The notes under the pieces were generated by a model, which saw nothing but the letters and a program-made list of their open reading frames with translations, had not been told where the DNA came from and did no database searches. A stretch of DNA of 64,000 nt, from assembly GCF_014279875.1 (NCBI RefSeq), contig NZ_CP047952.1:2046001-2110000 (forward strand), in the 5' to 3' direction. The translations under genes and the position numbers were made by a program. Positions 26,438 to 39,043 of this stretch are shown piece by piece. Origin of the DNA: Synechococcus sp. MEDNS5 (lineage in GTDB: Bacteria > Cyanobacteriota > Cyanobacteriia > PCC-6307 > Cyanobiaceae). Each line of letters opens with the position of its first letter. The stretch's first letter is position 1.

Positions 26438-26698
26438 ATGCTGAGTAGTCTTTTTCCACTGATTTATGGACTGATCTTCCTGGCCCTGCTCTGGCAGGCG
26501 TTCAAAGTGATGGGTCGGGGTTTCAGTGCAGCAGGACGGCCGCTTAATGCACCTGCAAGCCGCAATGATCGAACTGGAAAAGTGACCATCCATCCCGAGC
26601 TACTGGATGGCGAAGGCCGCCTGACCGAAGAAAATCTGCTGACGGTTCGTTTCAGCGACGACGACGAGGGAGAACCTGCTGATCGCTCTGGTGAATAA
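26438..26698 (+). CDS. DUF2973-like small membrane protein
   Basis: 86 residues from the ATG at 26438. An N-terminal hydrophobic helix (MLSSLFPLIYGLIFLALLW) is followed by a soluble tail with KVTIHPELLDGEGRLTEENL and an acidic C-terminus. The layout and the conserved HPELLD segment fit the cyanobacterial DUF2973 family, from memory of the pattern. It is divergent from htrA and 9 bp ahead of the next gene on the same strand. Role unknown. Confidence 0.7.
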   Translation: MLSSLFPLIYGLIFLALLWQAFKVMGRGFSAAGRPLNAPASRNDRTGKVTIHPELLDGEGRLTEENLLTVRFSDDDEGEPADRSGE

Positions 26699-26707
26699 GT
26701 TGGATGG

Positions 26708-27139
26708 ATGAGCTGCAAGACGGCTCGTTTCGGACTCGTAGGGGGGAACTTCCTGGTGGACCAAAGAACACGGATCGTTGCTGCAGTGATCAAATCCGTG
26801 AAGTTGCCGCCGCGTTTCCGGCTTCGCCTTCTCAAAGAGGATCCCGTTCGGCTGGAACTGAGCCTGACACCTGCCTACGGCAAAGATCCCGTGCAGGTTG
26901 GCCTGGTTGAGTCTCTCGACCTCGTGGCCCGCAGGGATCGCGAAGGACGCATCCCGAGAGACCTTCAGGGGACATGGGACTGGACGGTGCGCCATGGGCA
27001 GGTGAGCACCGGTGGCTGGAACCCTTATCTGAAGGAAGCCCTTCAGACCATGTTTGAAACGGGACTTCCAGCCATCGTTTACGAAGAGCTCACGGGAGAG
27101 GAGTATCACCCTGTGGATGGCGCCAGACACGTGCGTTGA
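26708..27139 (+). CDS. Conserved cyanobacterial protein of unknown function
   Basis: 143 residues with no signal peptide or membrane helix. Beta-rich N-terminal half (RIVAAVIKSVKLPPRFRLRL) and a well-ordered C-terminal region containing RDLQGTWDWTVRHGQV and YEELTGEEYHPVDG. The ATG lies 9 bp after the DUF2973 gene, so co-transcription is likely. I do not recognise the family; composition and even codon use make it a convincing gene. Confidence 0.75.
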   Translation: MSCKTARFGLVGGNFLVDQRTRIVAAVIKSVKLPPRFRLRLLKEDPVRLELSLTPAYGKDPVQVGLVESLDLVARRDREGRIPRDLQGTWDWTVRHGQVSTGGWNPYLKEALQTMFETGLPAIVYEELTGEEYHPVDGARHVR

Positions 27140-27235
27140 CCATTCGCACGATCTGTGAAGCCCTGCAAAGCGGAGCTGGTGCAAAAAGACGCATCGGACT
27201 AGAACAGAGTCACTTCGGCCTTTAAGGTTTTCTTC

Positions 27236-27340
27236 ATGGCCACACTCCGTTTTCGTTTCGCGCCTCTTGTGCGCCTCCTCGCTGCCATGGGAGCACTCAG
27301 CAGCCTTCTCCTACTGGGAGTTCTCGAGCTGTTCAGCTAA
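27236..27340 (+). CDS. 34-aa single-helix membrane peptide (candidate)
   Basis: ATG at 27236 to TAA at 27338-27340. Basic N-terminus (MATLRFRFAPLVRLL) then a Leu-rich helix AAMGALSSLLLLGVLELFS. An AAGG ribosome-site candidate lies about 9 bp upstream. It resembles the small single-span subunits of photosynthetic complexes in size and shape but matches none that I know. Its stop is in the same frame as hrpB, directly ahead of that gene's conserved N-terminus, so it could also act as a short upstream frame that couples to hrpB translation. Confidence 0.45.
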   Translation: MATLRFRFAPLVRLLAAMGALSSLLLLGVLELFS

Positions 27341-27352
27341 CGGGAGCAGCCC

Positions 27353-29893
27353 CTGACGGGTCCCTTCCCCATCGATTCCCTGCTGCCGGAGCTGCAGTCC
27401 CTGCTTGTACCAGGGGCCACCGTGATCCTGCAGGCTCCTCCAGGAGCTGGAAAAACCACCCGCGTTCCCCTGGCGCTGATCGGCGAGCTTGCCGATGGCG
27501 CATCCATGGAGGGCAAGATCCTCCTTATTGAGCCCAGGCGACTTGCAGCGAGGGCAGCAGCAGCTCGTCTTGCGGACTCTCTCGGCGAACCCGTCGGCGG
27601 ACGCGTGGGTTACTCGGTACGAAACGAACAAAGGCGTTCCCCAAAGACCCGCATTGAAGCCATCACCGATGGCTTATTTCTGCGCAGGCTTCAGGCACAA
27701 CCCGACCTCCCAGGGGTGACCTGTGTGATCTTCGACGAGTTTCATGAGCGTCGTCGCGACAGCGACGTGGCCCTGGCACTGCTACGCGAGGCGAGGGACC
27801 TGCTCAGGCCGGATCTGAGGGTCCTGCTGATGTCGGCGACGCTGCAGCTCGGTGACCTCAGTCGACAGTTGGATGGAGCCAGGACCCTGCGCAGCGAGGG
27901 ACGGGCCTTTCCCGTCGACACCCTCCACTGTCCACCGCGCAACCAGGAGTCCCTGGATCTGCATGTGCTCCGCGCGCTCGAGGCGGAGCTGGCTTATCTC
28001 GAGAACGAACGGCTCATCAGCACCCATCCCCCGGTTGTTCTGGTGTTCCTGCCGGGTCTCAAGGAAATCGACCGCTGCCTCAGGCGGATCAAGGGCTCTA
28101 ACCGGCTGCAGGACTGGGAGAGCATTCCCCTTCACGGCCAGCTTTCTCTCAGTCAGCAGTCCTACGCACTTCAACCCTGCAATCGCGAATGGGATGGCCG
28201 TGTGGTGCTCGCCACATCGATTGCTGAAAGCTCACTCACCCTCGACGGCGTTCGACTGGTGATCGATGCCGGCATGAGCCGTCACACACGGTTTGATCCG
28301 GGCACGGGCATGGAGGGGCTGGAGACCATCCCGGCAAGTCAAGCCAGTGCTGATCAACGACGGGGGCGTGCGGGTCGACAGGCCCCAGGACGCTGCATCC
28401 GCCTGTGGTCTTCTGCTGATCAGCAGCGACGCCCTGTGCAGGATCTACCCGAACTCCAACGGGCCGATCCACAGCCAACCCTGCTCGATCTCGCCCGCTG
28501 GGGAGCTGGATTAGGGGAGGACTTGGCATGGCTTGAACCACCTCCGCAAGCCCTCTTTCTTGAAGGGCGTCAGCAGCTGCAGCAGCTCGGCCTCATTGAT
28601 CCAGAAGGGCAGATCACCAAAGAGGGTCGCCATGTGGCGACGTTCGGCGTTCATCCCAGGCTGGGGTTGATGATGGTTGAAGCCCGTCGCAGGGGGGTCG
28701 AGCAGCTTGGCTGCGATCTCGCAGCCCTGTTGAGCGAACGAAATCTCCCTGGCATTCGCTCTGAAGGGTGCGACCTCCTTCGTGGGCTTCAGACACTCCG
28801 GCAATCAAAGCGGCGGGGGGAAACAACAGGTTCTGCCGCCATCCTTCAGCAGAGCAAGCAATGGCAAAGGGAGCTGGACAGGCTCTCGGACATTCCCCGC
28901 AGCACCTCCCCGCACGAGGCATGGGACTGGATGGCTGGACTCCTGGTGGCCAAGGCTTTCCCCGAATGGCTAGCTCTCGCTCGCGACCAACGCCCAGGGA
29001 AGTTTCTGCTGAGGCAAGGACGAGGAGCAACCCTTCAAGACGACGATGCGTTGAGCCATGCCGAAGCGCTCGCCGTGGCTCAGCTCGATCTCAGTGGTCG
29101 CGACGCACGGATCCGCCTGGCCATCCCCATGCCAAAGAGCTGGCTTGAAAGCCTCGCTGAAGCCGACGGGCAGTGGCGGGAAGACGTCGACTGGGACGAC
29201 CGCCAACAGAAAATCCGCGCAGAACGAATTCTGTCTCTCGGCGCTCTTGAGCTGAAACGTCAGCCTTGGCCCAAGCCTTCAGCCGAGGCCATTAGCGATG
29301 TCTTACTAGAACGGCTCAGGCGTGAGGGGTTAGTGCTCTTGCCCTGGAGTCAACACAGCGAGCAACTCCGCCGACGGCTTCAGCTGGCCCACGCGCGCAT
29401 CGGCACACCTTGGCCATGCCGCGAGAAGCCCTTTCTCCAAAATCATCCAGAGCATTGGCTCAAAGAAGCAAGCCTGGAATCCCGCAGCTGGGGGGAGCTG
29501 AATGAAGCGAGCCTGATTGAGGCCCTCTGGGGAGACATTGCGTGGGGCTTTCGGCGCAATCTTGATGCGTTGCTGCCCACAACAATTCGCATCCCGAGTG
29601 GGCGCGATGCGGCACTGACGTACGAAGAGGATGGGGTCGTTCTCGCCGTGAAGCTTCAGGAGATGTTCGGCTGCACAGACAGTCCTCGCCTGCTGAGTGG
29701 ACACCTTCCGATCACCCTGGAACTGCTCTCTCCTGCGGGCCGCCCCCTTCAGCGCACCGGAGACCTGCGGGGATTCTGGGAGGGCAGCTATCACGACGTT
29801 CGCAAGGAGATGCGTGGTCGGTACCCCAAACACCCATGGCCTGATTCCCCAGCGGATGCCGTTGCAACGCGCAAAACCAAAAATGCCTCGTGA
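27353..29893 (+). CDS. hrpB: ATP-dependent DExH helicase HrpB
   Basis: DEAH/RHA-like RNA helicase; HrpB proteins are widespread but their exact job is unsettled. Walker A is QAPPGAGKTTRVPL and motif II is FDEFHERR, the DEFHER variant specific to HrpB. Later motifs SATLQ, LVFLPGLKEI, ATSIAESSLTLDGV and QRRGRAGR are intact, and the HrpB C-terminal domain fills the rest. The first ATG/GTG/TTG is a GTG at 27422, which would begin one residue before the Walker A strand. The typical preceding helix (PIDSLLPELQSLLVPG) is encoded upstream, bounded by an in-frame TAA at 27338. The CTG at 27353, 6 bp after GGGAG, is the best start and gives 846 residues. Confidence 0.9.
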   Translation: MTGPFPIDSLLPELQSLLVPGATVILQAPPGAGKTTRVPLALIGELADGASMEGKILLIEPRRLAARAAAARLADSLGEPVGGRVGYSVRNEQRRSPKTRIEAITDGLFLRRLQAQPDLPGVTCVIFDEFHERRRDSDVALALLREARDLLRPDLRVLLMSATLQLGDLSRQLDGARTLRSEGRAFPVDTLHCPPRNQESLDLHVLRALEAELAYLENERLISTHPPVVLVFLPGLKEIDRCLRRIKGSNRLQDWESIPLHGQLSLSQQSYALQPCNREWDGRVVLATSIAESSLTLDGVRLVIDAGMSRHTRFDPGTGMEGLETIPASQASADQRRGRAGRQAPGRCIRLWSSADQQRRPVQDLPELQRADPQPTLLDLARWGAGLGEDLAWLEPPPQALFLEGRQQLQQLGLIDPEGQITKEGRHVATFGVHPRLGLMMVEARRRGVEQLGCDLAALLSERNLPGIRSEGCDLLRGLQTLRQSKRRGETTGSAAILQQSKQWQRELDRLSDIPRSTSPHEAWDWMAGLLVAKAFPEWLALARDQRPGKFLLRQGRGATLQDDDALSHAEALAVAQLDLSGRDARIRLAIPMPKSWLESLAEADGQWREDVDWDDRQQKIRAERILSLGALELKRQPWPKPSAEAISDVLLERLRREGLVLLPWSQHSEQLRRRLQLAHARIGTPWPCREKPFLQNHPEHWLKEASLESRSWGELNEASLIEALWGDIAWGFRRNLDALLPTTIRIPSGRDAALTYEEDGVVLAVKLQEMFGCTDSPRLLSGHLPITLELLSPAGRPLQRTGDLRGFWEGSYHDVRKEMRGRYPKHPWPDSPADAVATRKTKNAS

Positions 29894-29961
29894 TGTCGCC
29901 ATAGCGACAGTCAATAAAAGTCAACCCTTTGTTACATTGGACCCGTTAGGGACTTTCCAAC

Positions 29962-30108
29962 ATGTCTGACTCCGCACAACCCCGCTTCGGCTTCGTCAAC
30001 TTTGCTGAAACCTGGAACGGCCGTCTGGCCATGCTCGGTTTCGTAATCGGTCTTGGCACCGAGCTGCTCACCGGCCAGGGCATCCTGACCCAGATCGGCC
30101 TCGGCTGA
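29962..30108 (+). CDS. hli: High-light-inducible protein (one-helix Lhc-like)
   Basis: 48 residues: MSDSAQPRFGFVNFAETWNG leading into the chlorophyll-binding helix motif ETWNGRLAMLGFVIGLGTEL, then TGQGILTQIGLG. ExxNGRxAMxGF is the diagnostic Hlip/Lhc signature, where Glu and Asn are magnesium ligands of chlorophyll. These thylakoid proteins protect against excess light and help photosystem II assembly. A terminator follows 30 bp downstream, so it is a single-gene transcript. Upstream, GTTACATT at 29931-29938 resembles half of the HLR1 element bound by RpaB; a second copy is not evident. Confidence 0.93.
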   Translation: MSDSAQPRFGFVNFAETWNGRLAMLGFVIGLGTELLTGQGILTQIGLG

Positions 30109-30137
30109 TTTCAGCGTCAAGCTCCAATCTCTCTCTT

Positions 30138-30166
30138 AAGCCCACTGGACCACCGGTGGGCTTTTT
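30138..30166 (+). terminator. Rho-independent terminator after hli
   Basis: AAGCCCACTGG-acca-CCGGTGGGCTT (one T-G wobble) followed by TTT. It begins 30 bp after the hli stop and separates it from the xseA operon. Confidence 0.85.
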
Positions 30167-30203
30167 CATGGCAACCGCTCTGCGAGAGAGTGAAGGTCGC
30201 ATT

Positions 30204-30389
30204 GTGAGTCGATTGCTTCCATTTTTTGCCAAGAACCGACGCGATGGAGCGAGGTTGCTCAGCAGTGCACTGGTGATTCTTGCCATTGCGCTCACGCAAC
30301 TGACCCAACCCTGGGGGCAGATCGTCAGTGTGTTGGCCAGTGCCCTCTGCCTTTATTGGTGGTTCGCTTACCGCCGTCTTGAACGCTGA
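30204..30389 (+). CDS. Small two-helix membrane protein
   Basis: 61 residues from the GTG at 30204, which has a good GAAGG ribosome site 9 bp upstream. A short basic N-terminus (SRLLPFFAKNRRDGARLL) precedes two hydrophobic segments separated by TQPWGQ, and it ends WWFAYRRLER. The ATG at 30168 is in frame but sits against the hli terminator. Its stop overlaps the start of xseA by 11 bp, so it leads an operon with xseA and xseB. No family recognised. Confidence 0.65.
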   Translation: MSRLLPFFAKNRRDGARLLSSALVILAIALTQLTQPWGQIVSVLASALCLYWWFAYRRLER

Positions 30390-31527
30390 CACCATTCCCA
30401 GCTACTCCGTTCAGGAGTTAAATACTTCCGTGGGTGCACTTCTCGAACGAGGTTTTGCTCCCAGGTTTCTTGTGCACGGCAGTGCCCTGCGTCCGCAGAT
30501 CAAGAAAGGACATCTCTGGCTGACGCTCAGCGACGGGAGCGCAAGCATCACTGTTGTTTGCTGGGCTTCAAGGCTGCAACAACTGAACTTCGTCCCCGCT
30601 GAAGGCGAAGGCGTCACGGTGGTGGGAAAGCTGAACTTCTGGGCCGCTCGAGCCAGCCTTGCCGTACAGGCGATCGACTTGCGTCCTAGCAGGAGCACGA
30701 TCGAGCGACGCTTCGAGGCGGTGAAAGCGCTTCTCAGCAAAGAAGGATTGATTGATTCCTCAAGACAGAGGTCCCTTCCACTTGCACCCCAGCGGATCGC
30801 CCTGCTCACAAGCGTTCCGAGCTCAGCTCTCGCCGACATGTTGCGCACAGCGAAGGAACGCTGGCCTTTGACCGAGCTCCTCGTGATTCCTATCCCCGTA
30901 CAGGGAGATGTTGCACCAAAGATCTGCTCTGTGCTGGAGCGCCTGGCACAACAAGTGGAGTCATTGCGTGTGAATGCGGTCGTCTTGGCGCGAGGGGGAG
31001 GAAGCCGAGAGGACCTGATGGTCTTCGACGATGAAGTCCTCTGCAGAACGTTGGCGCACTTCCCAGTCCCGGTGGTGACAGGACTGGGGCATGAGGACGA
31101 CCTCACCGTCGCAGATCTTGTCGCCGATTTCCGGGCAGCCACGCCAACTGCTGCGATTGTGAGCCTTTTGCCCACCCGTTCCGCAGCATTGCAGTTCCTC
31201 AGCCAATGCCGAAGGCAACTGCTGCAGTCACAAATCTGGAGACTACGCAGGGAGGAGGAACGATTGATCCAGAGACGAGACGCTCTGATTCAAGCCAGTC
31301 CTACAGCAGTTGTCGTACGGAGACGTGAACACTTGGAACAACGCGGACAGCTGCTGCAGGCGCTGTCTCCCCAACGATGGCTGGCCCGTGGTTTCGCCAC
31401 CGTGACCCGCAGCGACGGACACCTGCTTCAAACCGTCGCTGATGCCAGCCCGTCTCAGCCACTGGTCATTCACCTCAGCGACGGAGAGATCGACGTCAGC
31501 ACAGTGGCCATCAGGAGCAATTCCTGA
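30379..31527 (+). CDS. xseA: Exodeoxyribonuclease VII large subunit
   Basis: Catalytic subunit of the single-strand-specific exonuclease VII. The N-terminal OB-fold begins IPSYSVQELN and continues with HLWLTLSDGSASITVVCW. The catalytic core has ALLTSVPSSALADML, VLARGGGSREDLMVFDDE and GLGHEDDLTVADLVADFRA, followed by an arginine-rich helical region. 382 residues from the TTG at 30379, chosen because the family N-terminus starts just after it; the ATG at 30328 would add foreign residues overlapping the previous gene. xseB follows 47 bp later. Confidence 0.93.
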   Translation: MNADTIPSYSVQELNTSVGALLERGFAPRFLVHGSALRPQIKKGHLWLTLSDGSASITVVCWASRLQQLNFVPAEGEGVTVVGKLNFWAARASLAVQAIDLRPSRSTIERRFEAVKALLSKEGLIDSSRQRSLPLAPQRIALLTSVPSSALADMLRTAKERWPLTELLVIPIPVQGDVAPKICSVLERLAQQVESLRVNAVVLARGGGSREDLMVFDDEVLCRTLAHFPVPVVTGLGHEDDLTVADLVADFRAATPTAAIVSLLPTRSAALQFLSQCRRQLLQSQIWRLRREEERLIQRRDALIQASPTAVVVRRREHLEQRGQLLQALSPQRWLARGFATVTRSDGHLLQTVADASPSQPLVIHLSDGEIDVSTVAIRSNS

Positions 31528-31574
31528 GGCCCCTCCACCTGAAACCAACCGCACAACCTCAGCCAACCATTCCG

Positions 31575-31856
31575 ATGCCACGCAAATCGAAACGATCACA
31601 CGACGATGAACAAAGCCAGTGGAGAGAGGATGCCGCATCTCTGAGCTACGAGGAGTCTCTCCAGGCACTGGATCTGCTGCTAACGAAACTTCAGGATGAT
31701 TCGCTTCCATTGGCTGAACTGCAAGGAAGTCATCAGCGGGCCGAGATCTATCTGAGCCGATGCGAAGAACTGCTTGAAGAAGTCGAACAGAGCGTTGCCC
31801 TACTCAACCCCGATACGCTGGAACGAGAATCGATTGATTGTCCGCCTCGTGTCTAG
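31575..31856 (+). CDS. xseB: Exodeoxyribonuclease VII small subunit
   Basis: 93-residue helical-hairpin protein that binds the C-terminal helices of XseA. The family core is LSYEESLQALDLLLTKLQDD then LPLAELQGSHQRAEIYLSRC. It is the partner of the gene just upstream, as in most bacteria. The stop overlaps the probable GTG start of the DUF2834 gene. Confidence 0.93.
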   Translation: MPRKSKRSHDDEQSQWREDAASLSYEESLQALDLLLTKLQDDSLPLAELQGSHQRAEIYLSRCEELLEEVEQSVALLNPDTLERESIDCPPRV

Positions 31857-32226
31857 AACGTTGCCCTGGATTTATCTAACGCTGGCAGTGCTCGGCGCCG
31901 TTCTTCCATGGCAAGCCAATCTTGAATTCATGCAATCCAGCGCAGCAGCTGGTTTTGACCTCGCAGGCTTCATCAAAGACGCCAATCTCACTGCAGCTTC
32001 TCGTTCACTAAGCCGTGATCTCTTAGTAGCTGCGAGCGCATTCTCGATCTGGATTGTCCTCGAAGGACGCCGCCTGGAGGTGAAGGGCTGGCGACTCACA
32101 CTTCTTGCATGTGTGACCGTTTCCTTTGCCTGCGGAGGCCCTCTCTTTCTTTATCTACGGGAACGACGGCTTAACGAACTGGCAGCAGACGTGTCTGCGG
32201 CTTCTTGTGAAAAGTCTTCTGTCTGA
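31849..32226 (+). CDS. DUF2834-like membrane protein
   Basis: 125 residues from the GTG at 31849, overlapping xseB by 8 bp. Three hydrophobic segments: WIYLTLAVLGAVLPW, LLVAASAFSIWIVLEG and LTLLACVTVSFACGGPLFLY. Between the first two is the loop GFDLAGFIKDAN, and the order of elements fits the DUF2834 family. The family call is from the pattern. Function unknown. Further in-frame starts lie upstream inside xseB (TTG at 31834 and ATG at 31774). Confidence 0.75.
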   Translation: MSRTLPWIYLTLAVLGAVLPWQANLEFMQSSAAAGFDLAGFIKDANLTAASRSLSRDLLVAASAFSIWIVLEGRRLEVKGWRLTLLACVTVSFACGGPLFLYLRERRLNELAADVSAASCEKSSV

Positions 32227-32244
32227 TCGGACAGAATTGAGTTT

Positions 32245-32592
32245 TCAAGAGTCCACATCCTCAGCGGTGATGTCAATCGTTGCGGAACTGGCTGGCGTGG
32301 CGTCGGCATCGAATGAACCATTCGCCGATGGTTGGGAGCCGATATCCAGAGCCGAGCCACAGGCAACACAGACCGTCGCCGAACCAAGGTTGGTGGCGCC
32401 GCAATTACCGCAGACCTTGAACTGGCTTTTCATTCGCTTCCAGCCCAACCAACCAAGGCCCCCCAAAACCAGGGAGAGGCTCAGCAATAGAAGGGCTGCT
32501 CCGCCAAAAACCCCAACCAAAGCGCGTCCTGCTGTCGTGGGTAGCAACAGAAGCAGAGCTAAAAGCCAGACAAGAGGAGGAACACGACCCAT
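32245..32592 (-). CDS. Membrane protein with a C-terminal zinc ribbon
   Basis: 115 residues. Two hydrophobic segments near the N-terminus (VWLLALLLLLP and LLLLSLSLVLGGLGWLGW), then KVCGNCGATNLGSATVCVAC, a CxxC-x11-CxxC zinc ribbon of the rubredoxin-like or zf-ribbon type on the cytoplasmic side, and an acidic disordered tail. It converges on the DUF2834 gene and lies downstream of the BrkB-family gene. No function can be assigned. Confidence 0.75.
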   Translation of the reverse strand: MGRVPPLVWLLALLLLLPTTAGRALVGVFGGAALLLLSLSLVLGGLGWLGWKRMKSQFKVCGNCGATNLGSATVCVACGSALDIGSQPSANGSFDADATPASSATIDITAEDVDS

Positions 32593-32642
32593 TCACAACC
32601 TCACACGAAACGAACAGAATTCATAATGACTTGGTTCACCGA

Positions 32643-33575
32643 TCAGTGGATGTGAGAGGCGAGAGGATCAACACTCTGCTTCTGCCTCAGCAAAGCAAGT
32701 TCAACACTCCAACACTGACCAAAATAAATCACAACACCCACCATGTACACCCATAATGTAAGCACCAAAACGCCACCAATGACGCCATAAGCCTGAAAAC
32801 GAGCCCCTAGGGAAAGGATACTTCGACTCACCGCAAGATTCAAAACTGTCAGCAAAAACCCGATCAACAACGAGCCAGGGATCAAAGGGATGAAAGGCAC
32901 ACGACGACTTGGCAGAAGAGCCTGCAACAGCAGAGCCATGGCAGAAAATCCTACAAAAGAAAACAACACACGCCCAACCTGGATCAAGGGAAAGCCATCA
33001 AGGAAATCAGCGAACCAAGGGAGAGATTGCTGCAAATCTTCGAGTGCACCAGCGGGAATCATGCGCAAATTGGCACCAATCTGATCCGCAACAATCAAGA
33101 GACCAATCAGAATGACGACAAAAAAGGCTTCGATACGCACGCGCACAAACTGAAAAGCTTGAGCCCCCAGAGGAATGGAATCCGGCATCGGCCGAAGAGC
33201 ATCTCTCCAAAGACGATCTGCCCCCCTCTGAAGCGTTAGATAGACATTCCCTGCCGTTACAAGCAACACTGCAGCACCGAGAAGTCCTGCACCAAAACCC
33301 TGCTGCACCAGCTGAATCAACGTCTGCCGCACGATTGCGACAGCAGAAGGCGGCAAAACGCCACTGGCGTAACTAATGATTTCTTGATCGAGATTATCCT
33401 GCCTTCCCAACAAGAATGAGGCAAGGGACAATGAAATCAGAAGGATCGGAAAAATCGACTGCAGTGTGTAATACGCAAAAGCAGCACTGAGATCCACACA
33501 GTCAGTTCCCGCCCAACGTTGATAGGCCAACCAGAGGGATCGCAAGATGCGGCGCAGAAGTAGCCGTTTGGCCAT
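32643..33575 (-). CDS. YihY/BrkB-family inner-membrane protein
   Basis: 310 residues from the ATG at 33575. Six hydrophobic segments and the conserved N-terminal block CVDLSAAFAYYTLQSIFPIL, followed by VYLTLQRGADRLWRDAL, place it in the YihY/virulence-factor BrkB family, once misassigned as ribonuclease BN. The in-frame ATG at 33644 lies inside the rRNA operon terminator, so the later start is preferred. It is the first gene downstream of the rRNA operon on the same strand. The role of the family is not established. Confidence 0.88.
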   Translation of the reverse strand: MAKRLLLRRILRSLWLAYQRWAGTDCVDLSAAFAYYTLQSIFPILLISLSLASFLLGRQDNLDQEIISYASGVLPPSAVAIVRQTLIQLVQQGFGAGLLGAAVLLVTAGNVYLTLQRGADRLWRDALRPMPDSIPLGAQAFQFVRVRIEAFFVVILIGLLIVADQIGANLRMIPAGALEDLQQSLPWFADFLDGFPLIQVGRVLFSFVGFSAMALLLQALLPSRRVPFIPLIPGSLLIGFLLTVLNLAVSRSILSLGARFQAYGVIGGVLVLTLWVYMVGVVIYFGQCWSVELALLRQKQSVDPLASHIH

Positions 33576-33626
33576 CAGATCAAGATTGCACCGTACCTCC
33601 AAACTAGCGCGCAAGAAAGAAGCCAC

Positions 33627-33654
33627 AAAAAAAGCCACCCGCATGGGTGGCTTT
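33627..33654 (-). terminator. Rho-independent terminator of the rRNA operon
   Basis: Perfect 10-bp stem AAAGCCACCC-gcat-GGGTGGCTTT with a run of seven A on the plus-strand left (U-run on the minus strand). It lies 20 bp after the 3' end of 5S rRNA. Confidence 0.9.
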
Positions 33655-33673
33655 CTTCGTTTGGAATGTTTTA

Positions 33674-33790
33674 CCTGGCATCGAGCTATTTTCTCAGGGG
33701 GCTACCCCCCAAATATCGTCGCCGCTGCTGCGTTTCACAACCGAGTTCGAGATGGATCGGAGTGGTTCCACAGCGCCATGGACACCAGGA
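33674..33790 (-). rRNA. rrf: 5S ribosomal RNA
   Basis: Minus-strand sequence begins TCCTGGTGTCCATGGCG and ends AGCTCGATGCCAGG; the two ends pair as helix I of 5S rRNA. The internal GAACCACTCCGATC and CGAACTCGGTTGTGAAAC segments match loop B/C of bacterial 5S. About 117 nt. It lies about 117 bp after the 23S 3' end. Confidence 0.95.
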
Positions 33791-33906
33791 TAGTTTCATT
33801 CCCAAGGATTGAACCCTGAGAACTGCATAGGTCATTACACAAAGCTCTCGCTTCACATAACGTGTCTGTCTGAATAAAACTTGCCTCAGACAAGAGCCAA
33901 ATTAAT

Positions 33907-36771
<2,865 letters not shown>

Positions 36772-37217
36772 TATAATCTCCAACACGCTTGCTGTCGTTG
36801 AAACAGATTTTCCCTGATTCATTGCTGAATCAAGAATCAAACTCTTGATTGCTCGACACAATCAAAAGAACGTGATGGAGTCTCGGCTCTTGCTCTATAG
36901 AATTCGCAATCACTCCTTTTAATCATCCTTTCGGATCATTATCTAGAGTCATCGCATCATCCATGAGATGCTTTATTCTTTCCAGACTTACCTATGCAGT
37001 TGTCAAGGTTCTGCTAGAACTTCAAATCAAACCATCAATTGCTTGATCATTTGACTTGAGCCCAGCATCTTATCAACCAAACACAACAAGCAAAACTCTC
37101 TTTGCTTTCATTTGGAATGACAGGAAGCTGGGGTCATCCAGCGGACACGTCTAAAATCACACTCCAATCGAACTCATACTCCAATTCCTTTTGGAGATGG
37201 GGATACAGTTCGGTCAG
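36772..37217 (-). other. Internal transcribed spacer, tRNA-Ala to 23S
   Basis: 446 bp without a protein gene. AT-richer than the surroundings and transcribed as part of the rRNA precursor. It should hold the processing stem that flanks 23S and the antitermination boxes. I see no further tRNA or open frame of interest. Confidence 0.85.
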
Positions 37218-37290
37218 TGGAGGTTAGGAGACTCGAACTCCTGACATCCTGCTTGCAAAGCAGGCGCTCTACCAACTGAGCTAAACCCCC
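37218..37290 (-). tRNA. tRNA-Ala (TGC)
   Basis: 73 nt. Acceptor GGGGGTT pairs with AACCTCC (one G-T), D-arm AGCTCAGTTGGTAGAGC, anticodon stem-loop CTGCTTTGCAAGCAG with TGC, T-arm AGGAGTTCGAGTCTCCT. CCA is not encoded. Usual second tRNA of cyanobacterial rRNA spacers. Confidence 0.97.
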
Positions 37291-37299
37291 AACACCGAA

Positions 37300-37373
<74 letters not shown>

Positions 37374-37560
37374 AGGAGTCTCATCCCTTCAGGGGTGTGA
37401 CCTAGACAAAGTTTAGGAACTAAAAATCTCCACCATCCTCACTTGCATCGCTGCAAACTTGATGGCTTCAAAGCTGAGGTACCGATCGACCTAAGGTGAC
37501 AGGATTTCGGCCTAAGAATAAAAACACTCAGACATCAAAATCGTTGTTTGTCTCCCTGTT
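37374..37560 (-). other. Internal transcribed spacer, 16S to tRNA-Ile
   Basis: 187 bp between the 16S 3' end and tRNA-Ile. No open frame of interest. The segment GACCTAGACAAAGTTTAGG near 37400-37420 includes an inverted repeat (CCTAAA...), compatible with spacer stem structures. Useful for strain typing. Confidence 0.8.

Positions 37561-39043
<1,483 letters not shown>

Noticed and set aside
29931-29938. HLR1 (RpaB) site upstream of hli
   Set aside because: Only one GTTACATT half is visible; the element needs two direct repeats, so I mention it but do not call it.
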